NCBI GenBank assembly: GCA_036571765.1
Contig: BROE01000016.1
Coordinates: forward strand, 17,680,802 to 17,744,801
Direction of reading: 5' to 3'
Origin: Plecoglossus altivelis
Taxonomy: Eukaryota; Chordata; Actinopteri; Osmeriformes; Plecoglossidae
Length of the DNA: 64,000 nt
In this document: one piece after another, positions 46,881-55,800 of the stretch
Position numbering within the stretch: position 1 is the first letter of the stretch
Layout: every line of letters begins with the position of its first letter
Translations under genes and position numbers: made by a program
Notes under the pieces: model-generated
Database searches by the model: none
What the model saw: the letters and a program-made list of their open reading frames with translations, nothing else
What the model was told of the DNA's origin: nothing

Positions 46881-49800
46881 GCACACTCACATCTGCACTG
46901 TTTAGTTCTTTAATGTTTTCAGTTTCACTCCTTTCCTCCTCACCGGGGTGAAACGCCCTAGATGCTGCGTGTGCACAGCTGTCTGCAAGACGTTCGCAAG
47001 ACCGTACGCTCAGTCGCAGACGAGAAAGTTCTGGAACAGCCCAGATCTGTTGTCTTTAAGCCAGTCCATGTTAGCCCTGTCCTGACAAACCTAATCTAAC
47101 ACCTCTGCTCTACCTGGGAACTGTTACCCTCATGAAACATTGACACCTATCCAACACACCTCATCACTGCCAAACATGTGGACAAAGCTATGAATGGTTA
47201 GAACTCCACTTCCTGGTCTAAATCTGGTGAATGAATTTTGGCAGGAAAGCTACGTTACAATCACTGATAGTACTGACAAGTGCAGACAGGTTTTGCAATT
47301 GTTATAATTGTTTATGTCGAAAAACAGACCCGTTTCAGTCCCAGTCCCAGATTGTAGATTTTCGCCATCCTTCACGTAAACAGTTTCAGTGTGTTTGTAT
47401 TTGATATCATAACTAATGCGTGGTGACTTACTCTTCGTGTCCTTCGTGTCCTTTCTCTTCTGTGTCCACCATGTTGCGGTGTCTGATGTTGCTCTTTCAT
47501 TCTTAATCCCAGGTCTTCGCAGGCCAGAATCAGGGTCTATCATCAGGAGACTCCCCTCCTCTCCCTCTGGTTCAGGTCAGCCCTCCCCCTTCTCCCTCCT
47601 CACCCCCTTCCTCACCCTTCCTCACCCCCCTCCCTCCCTCTCTTTTTTTTCTCTCTCCCTCCTCTCATTTATTTTCTCCCCCCACTCCCTCCCCCTCCTT
47701 CCTCACCCCCCTTCCCTCCCCCTCCTCCCTCACCCCCTTCCCTCACCCCTCCTCCCTCCCCCCCCCCTCCCCCTCCCCTCATCCCCTTCCACCCCCCCTC
47801 CCCTCCCCTTCCCTCCCCTCCTTCCTCACCCCCTCCTCCCTTACCCTCGTCCCTCCCCTCCTTCCTTACCCCCTCCTCCCTCACCCCCTTCCCTTCCCTC
47901 TCCTCCCTCACCCCCTTCCCTCCACATCGTTCCTCTGAACATCCCCGGGGGTTGGATTCCAACTGTACTTAACAGCCATCAGCAGTCTCCATCCTAATGT
48001 TATTTCCCAAGACGAAAGATCAAATGAAACATGCTATCTCCTCTTCNNNNNNNNNNNNNNNNNNNNNNNNNNNNNNNNNNNNNNNNNNNNNNNNNNNNNN
48101 NNNNNNNNNNNNNNNNNNNNNNNNNNNNNNNNNNNNNNNNNNNNNNNNNNNNNNNNNNNNNNNNNNNNNNNNNNNNNNNNNNNNNNNNNNNNNNNNNNNN
48201 NNNNNNNNNNNNNNNNNNNNNNNNNNNNNNNNNNNNNNNNNNNNNNNNNNNNNNNNNNNNNNNNNNNNNNNNNNNNNNNNNNNNNNNNNNNNNNNNNNNN
48301 NNNNNNNNNNNNNNNNNNNNNNNNCCCCCCCCCATCCTCCCTCACCCCTCCCCTCCCCCTCCTTTCCTCACCCCCCCCCCTCCCTTACCCTCGTCCCTCC
48401 CCCTCCTTCCTTACCCCCTCCTCCCTCACCCCCTTCCCTCCCTCTCCTCCCTCACCCCCTTCCCTCCACATCGTTCCTCTGAACATCCCGGGGGTTGGAT
48501 TCCAAACTGTACTTAACAGCCATCAGCAGTCCTCCATCCTAATGTTATTTTCCCAAGACGAAAGATCAAATGAACATGCTGAAACCGAGCTGAGGCCTGT
48601 AAAGACAGCCAGCATCTGGCCTTCTGCTCTTAAACCCCTCTGAGGCTATGCTCCCCTCCATCCCAGTCAAAACAGCTGGGCTGAGTTTGTGGACAGAGTC
48701 CTGACTTCTCTTCATCCCCCTCTCCTTCTCTCCTTCTCTCCTTGTGTTTCCTAACGCTAACCAGCTTTCAACAGGGTTCAGGTAGCCTCACCTGAGAGGG
48801 GCCAGGGCCAGGGCCAGGGCCAGGGTCATGGCCAGGGCCAGAGCCAGGGCCAGGGCCAGGGCCAGGGCCAGGGCCAGGGCCAGGGCCAGGGCCAGGGCCA
48901 GGGCCAGGGCCAGGGCCAGGGCCAGGGCCAGTCAAACCCCAGTAAGTGTAAACATGCTTGCCCAGCGGAGGCAGAGAGGTTGGGACATCTGATCAAACAG
49001 GGAACCAACAGATGCCATAAAACCCTGTGAATGAGACGTTTTATAAAGCAACACTAATGTTAACCCTCAGCATGACGCTGCTGTCTACCAGAGACCCGCT
49101 GAGCCATGTAACCACAGGGCAGAGACTGAGGCTGAGGATGAGGTAGAGGCTGAGGCTGTGGTCGAGGTCGAGGCTGAGGCAGAGGCTGACGATGAGGTAG
49201 AGGCTGAGGCAGAGGCTGTGGTCGAGGTCGAGGCTGAGGCAGAAGCTGACGATGAGGTAGAGGCTGAGGCAGAGGCTGAGGCAAAGGCTGAGGCAGAGGC
49301 TGAGGTCGAGGCTGTGGTCGAGGCAGAGGCTGAGGTCGAGGCAGAGACTGAGGTCGAGGCAGAGGCTGAGGCTGTGGTCAAGGCAGAGGCTGAGGTTGAG
49401 GCAGAGGCTGAGGTCGAGGTTGAGGCTGTGGTAGAGGCTGAGGTCGAGGCAGGGGTAGAGGCTGATTTTGACTACTCATCAATGATGTAAACCCATTTTT
49501 AAAAATGCATCTTACATATTTTTTCAACTTTTCCAAACTGGTTACAAGCCTGGCTTGAGAAAGTAAGAAATAGAAAGTACAGATATTTGTGTGAAACATT
49601 CAAGGAGTGAAAGTAGAGGGTTGTCTGAAAAATAAGTTATGAAGTACTGTTACCAGAAAAAATCTAATTTAAAGACAAAAACTCTGTATTTGTACCTGGT
49701 GGCTTTGCGTCTATGATTGTGAATACAAGAAGTTTTCTAAACCCTCAATGAACTCACTTGCGTTAACCACACGTGAAGACACCCTTAAATCCCCATTGAA

Positions 49801-52800
49801 CTTTTGACTGATTCACCAAGGCTGAATATCAGATCTAAGAGTTAATCTAAATCCAGTTTAAGCACTATCTTCATCCAATCGTCTAGGGAATAGGGTTCGG
49901 GCTTTGTCTGGTTGTGAGCTGCCTTAATCTCTGTTGATGTACAATATATACGGTCCTGAATCTGACACTGTCCCTGTAAAAATACTCCCACGCTAAAGAG
50001 ATAGGCTAGTTAGCCAACAGCTTCTGCTTATTCTCACTCCTACTGCTCATGGGAACCCACATGCCAGGCTGAGAGTTGTTCCAAGCCCCGTGTGTGTCTG
50101 GACGTTCCTCAACTGACGAGGGGAACATGGAACAATATTGTGGCCCTCTGAACAGAACACAGAACAAACGGCCTTCTGGATTGTTTTTTTTCCGACTGTT
50201 GGTTTGTCAGAGTTCTCTCATGAAAGGGCCGTAGATCTCTCTGTTGTCTGCGTCTGGGTTGGCCATCGTATGTTCTTCGTTCGCGTAAGCTCTGGTTAGG
50301 AACTTCCATCTCTACATGAGGGGAAAGTATGCCTTTGAAACTGTGAGGAAAAACGAACCCAACAGCTTTAGGATTAAATATCACTCTGAGGAACTGGAAA
50401 TGCATTTTTGTACAGCGACCCTGTGGTTTCTTGGTGTATTCATTCTTTCACCCTGCAGGTAGAAACACATGAACTAACTAATGCCTCGGTGTCACATTCA
50501 CACAAAAACGAACTTCAGTCACAACCTATGAATAAGTGCACTGAAAAGCCAGAAAAGATTATACTTAGACTAAAGTGAAATATCCTTTTCCAATAGTAAG
50601 AACATCTTAAATAGTATTCATTGCAACAGGGTCGTGGGAGTAATTCAATCAATTTATGGTACAAACTGATAATCGTTGAATTATCATAAATCTTGAAGGT
50701 GTTTGGTCAGTGCTCCAAAAGCAACAAGGAACCTTTACATGGACTCTGATGTTGGAGTGAGAGAACCTACCCAGACTTCAGGTTCCGTCTCAAGAGTGCT
50801 GCTTCCAGCGGTACCAGTGACTTTATTCACGCCTGTTTAATGTTCCCACTCGCAGCGTTCGCTAGGAGAGACTGGCCTCCGACTTCCTTCGCCCGTCCTG
50901 ATTGGTTCCCCGGGAAGAGACGACCCGCAGGTAGCGAACTCAGCGATCGAAAAACGACTCAAAAGATTAAAAAAAAACAAACACGTCCAACCCTCTAAAA
51001 CCCTTTAACCCATCCTCATAAACCAACGTATAAACTTTCATTTAAAAACAAATCAGAATCTAATCGTAACTTTCTCAAACATAACGGGTCCTCCATTTAA
51101 AATGTGCTCCCTGTAGTCGCGGACGCCACTGTCTTCTCCACTATTCACTCAGACTCTATTCCTGATTCACCTGACTCGGGCTACACCTGGACTGAAGGAC
51201 AACCGTCTGAGGCAGGTAGGTCTGGCTTAGTCACCTGGAACACCTGGAACACCTGCTGTACTGCCTCTCACCTGCAAGACATCACCTCATGCCTACATCT
51301 GTTCATACCAGCTATGCATGTACATATCACACCGTGGCTTGTATGACTGATATATACAGGTATCTACCGTTCAAGTATGTGTTCAATTTTGACCCATAGT
51401 CAGTCTAAACCGTGCCAATATGTATCAAGATGTGTTGATACACGCCATGTGCCTGCCATATAACTCAGATGTTACTCTGATATATGACCCAGGTCTGGTG
51501 CTGTGCATATGAGCAGGTTTACACTGGGGCATAAGAGAACCAGACATACAGAGCGATTATAAAGAAAATGCTCTGTAAAAGGACGTTCTCTTAAACATGG
51601 TTTGAGGGATCATTGGAAATGGACTCGTTTCCCTTATCCATCCAAGCCATGGAAATGAGTGCATCTCCACAGGATGATGCCCACTGTGAGAATACTAACA
51701 GATCTTAACCACACCCTTCTCCAGCTCGTGACCCCAGGCCTGATATCTCAGAGTATGACAGATGGTTTTATAACTTTGGACAATACAGTAAGTGGCTTTA
51801 CTTTGCTCTAAGATTCCAAGTCTATTTCTGTTTTGAGCACCAAGGCAGATCACACCAAAAAGCAACTCTGAAAATGACTAACTTTAGATAAAGCCACTGC
51901 ATGGATAAATGACAAGACACAAAATGACCTTCCCCAGGCCAACATCTCGGAATTATAGACCTTGCTTCCCTCTGGCTTTTGGTGGATTTGAGCTCAATGT
52001 AAAACCGAAGAGAAATGGTTTAGGCAAAACCAACCAGGGCAAACCCACATGAATAAAACGAAACAAAACAAAAAACACATAAACAAGCATAAATAAATAT
52101 AAACCTTTGATCTAACTGAAGGGAAAATTGTATCTGAAATGAAAGCGTATCTCAGGTGTTGTAAATGTTCCGTGAGTTCAAAGCTATGACCGATGGTGTC
52201 TCCCCCTGGTCCACAGACACAGACAGTAGCCGTGGTAAAATGGTTCCAGAAACAACCGTCACCAGAGGTGAGTACTGCCAGCAGTCTGTAGTTTAACAAC
52301 AAAGACAGACTAACCCTTTATGCCATCTCACCAAGTTTGTCACCTCACGTCATACAGGATCCTGCTGATGTCAAACGCCTACCACTTAGGGGACGTGTCT
52401 CTAGGGGGCGTGTCTCTAGGGAACATGTCTCTAGGGGGCGTGTCTCTAGGGGGCGTGTCTCTAGGGAACGTGTCTCTAGGGGACGTGTCTCTAGGGGGCG
52501 TGTCTCTAGGGGGCGTGTCTCTAGGGGACGTGTCTCTAGGGGACGTGTCTCTAGGGGGCGTGTCTCTAGGGGGCGTGTCTCTAGGGGGCGTGTCTCCAGG
52601 GAACATGTCTCTAGAGGGACGTGTCTCTAGGGGACGTGTCTCTAGGTGGCGTATCTCTAGGGGGCGTGTCTCCAGGGGATGTGTCTCTAGGGGGCGTGTC
52701 TCCAGGGAACATGTCTCTAGAGGGACGTGTCTCTAGGGTGCGTGTCTCCAGGGGACGCGTCTCCAGGGGACGTGTCTCTAGGGAACGTGTCTCCAGGGGA

Positions 52801-55800
52801 CGTGTCTCTAGGGGGCGTGTCTCTAGGGGGCGTGTCTCTAGGGGGCGTGTCTCTAGGGGGCGTGTCTCTAGGGGGACATGTCGCCCACACGTTGTCATTT
52901 CGTTCAGAATACCTTCGCAATGCCTTTCCAATTTAACAGAAGGTTTGCTTGAGCTCAACGCGACGTCGGCTGAAGTGTCCGAACACTCTAATATCACTGT
53001 GTGTGTTGATGGTGAGTGCTGTGCCTGTTGCTTGATGAGGACGCTGTGCTAATGCTGAGCTTGTTGCATTTGCTCTGCCACACAGTGGAGCCAGTAGATG
53101 TCTGGAAGCCTGAAGTTGCTCCGTACGACACAGCAGGTAAGACAGCCATCGCATGCTTCTGTTCCGCCTCGTAGATTATTTTGGACAACAACACACAACC
53201 ACGGACAGTTTTCTGAATTATGACATCACCATTTGGCGATGTCATAATTCAGTCGGAGAAGACCTCTATAGGAAAGAAGAAACTCAGTGTAAACTGAAGT
53301 CATGTGAGGAGACCAGATCTCTTTTTTTTCCCGGTTCCCATTTTACTGCTCAGCATTTTGTTGCAGCAATCTGGACTGATCAAGGAAGGAATCCATGCCT
53401 GCTTGGTGTGGTTTCTGTCAACTACAGGGTTTGGCACACTCTACCCTGGGCCAGGACAGCTGCTCTGCCCTGGGCTGGGAGTGTTGCTCTACCCTGGGCT
53501 GGGAGTGTTGCTCTACCCTGGGCTGGGAGTGTTGCTCTGCCCTGGGCTGAGAGAGTCGCTCTGCCCTGGGCTGGGAGTGTTGCTCTACCCTGGGCTGGGA
53601 GAGCTGCTCTATCCTGCACTGGGAGAATCGCTCTGCCCTGGGCTGGGAGTGTTGCTCTGCCCTGGGCTGGGAGTGTTGCTCTACCCTGGGCTGAGAGTGT
53701 TGCTCTACCCTGGGCTGGGAGTGTTGCTCTACCCTGGGCTGGAAGTGTTGCTCTGCCCTGGGCTGGGAGTGTTGCTCTACCCTGGGCTGGGAGTGTTGCT
53801 CTGCCCTGGGCTGAGAGTGTTGCTCTACCCTGGGCTGGGAGTGTTGCTCTACCCTGGGCTGAGAGTGTTGCTCTACCCTGGGCTGGGAGAGTCGCTCTAC
53901 CCTGGGCTGGGAGTGTTGCTCTACCCTGGGCTGGGAGAGCTGCTCTACCCTGGGCTGAGAGTCGCTCTACCCTGGGCTTTCTATGGGTGTTTCAGCCCTC
54001 GAAGCAGCCCTCGAAGCAGCCCTCTAACCACGTGTCTCCGTGTCTTCCAGGGTTCAGCGTCCGAGAGCAGGACTCCATCCCCAGAGCCCCAGAGCCGGCA
54101 TCTCAGGGAGATCCAAGTACGTTGTCCCTCCACACACACACGCCCGGGGCTCTGACTTTCTGAGTGCTCACGGCGTGGCCTTGTAGTGGTACGTGCAGAT
54201 TGTAAAGTTTTCACAGCACGGCCTTGTGGCGGTGTGTGCAGATTGTAAAGTTTTCACAGCACGGCCTTGTGGCGGTGTGTGCAGATTGTAAAGTGGACAT
54301 TGCCTTCCTGATGGACGGCAGTTGGAGCATCGGGAAGCGTCGCTTCAAGATCCAGAAGGACTTCCTTGCCGAGGTGTCGCAGGTGTTGAACGTGGGCACA
54401 GCTGGACCCATGATGGGCATCATTCAGTTTGGGTAAGAAGTCCAGTGTTCAGACGTCAACAGACCTGAAGAGCGTAGGTTTGTTTTCCGATGGAGGTAGA
54501 ACAGCTGTGTGTCTGTGGGAGGCGGCCAGATATGCTGGTGCTAATGAGGAGATCTGTTTCTGTGTTTCTGTTCTTCTGAAGAGACGAGCCAGTGACTGAG
54601 ATGAGCCTAAAGAGCTACTCCAACTCCAGGGACCTGAAGTCTGCCATAGAGAAGATCGTCCAGAAAGGAGGCCTGTCCAACGTGGGTGAGTGACCTGTCG
54701 CTCTACCAGGGACTGTGTGAATGACCTGTCGCTCTCCCAGGGGCTGTGAGTGACCTGTTGCTCTACCAGGGACTGTGTGAATGACCTGTCGCTCTACCAG
54801 GGGCTGTGTGAGACCTGTCGCTCTCCCAGGGACTGTGTGAGAGACCTGTCGCTCTACCAGGGGCTATGAGAGACCGGTCGCTCTACCAGGGGCTGAGTGA
54901 CCTGTCGCTCTACCAGGGGCTGTGTGAGAGACTTGTCACTCAACCAGGGGCTGTGTGAAAGACCTGTCGCTCTACCAGGGGCTGTGTGAAAGACCTGTCG
55001 CTCTACCAGGGGCTGGGGCTGCCACACACTGAAGTGTTAAAGCGAAAAGGGCACAATTATCGCGTGGTTCGCTCACCGTTTACCCATATTTTCACGAAAG
55101 AGGCTAGAATTAAATCTAAATTTGAGCATAGACAGTGTTAGCCAAATTACAGTCCTGCTTCACCGAGCAATGTTTTTTCCCCATCGGTCTGACCAGAATA
55201 TTTGGTTTTACCAGCACAGGAGGTCAGCCTGTACTCTAAGTACTGGTCTTGTATTTTTGTTGGTGCGTCAGCATGCAGTTGTAACTCCGTGAAATGCTAA
55301 ATTCTGCATCCTGATACAAATAGTGTTTTGTGTGTTTACCCCAAACTTCCCTCTAATCAATCAACAAGCTCTCCCTACTTGTTCACAACACAACATAACC
55401 TCCTGTTTTCTCCAAAAAAGCTTTGCCTTAAACCGCCAACATTGTTATGTCCATTTAAATGACACTTTCTTCACAAACGGACATGCAGTCGAAAGCACCA
55501 TTTTACACAAGCTTGACAAGAAACTGTCACGATAGACGTTATCCGAGGTTAGGGGATGGCGTCTTCGCTGCCTCTGTGTAAACACGCCTCTCTGCTGCCC
55601 TCTTGTGTCTCTTCTAGGAAAGGCTCTTTCTTACGTCAACAAGCACTACTACAGCGATGCTAACGGTAACCGTGGAGGGGCGCCCAACGTTGCCGTGGTT
55701 CTGGTGGTGAGAACGTCATCGGACCCATGCTCATCGAGCACAATACAAAGGCAGCCCTTCCAGACCTGTCGCTCTATCAGGGGCTGTGAGAGACCTGTCG

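Noticed and set aside
49118..49490. Glu-Ala-Val repeat as an alternative terminal exon of vit
   Set aside because: The clean acceptors upstream (CTACCAG, CCCTCAG) enter in phase 0 while exon 10 ends in phase 1; the only phase-compatible acceptor (GGGCAG) lacks a pyrimidine tract.
52320..53052. Arg/Gly-Val repeat ORFs on both strands
   Set aside because: Artefact of a 15-bp minisatellite; only 52940-53011 is taken as a vit exon, in its own phase.
53153..54163. 336- and 283-residue ORFs
   Set aside because: Artefact of a 24-bp minisatellite in vit intron 16.
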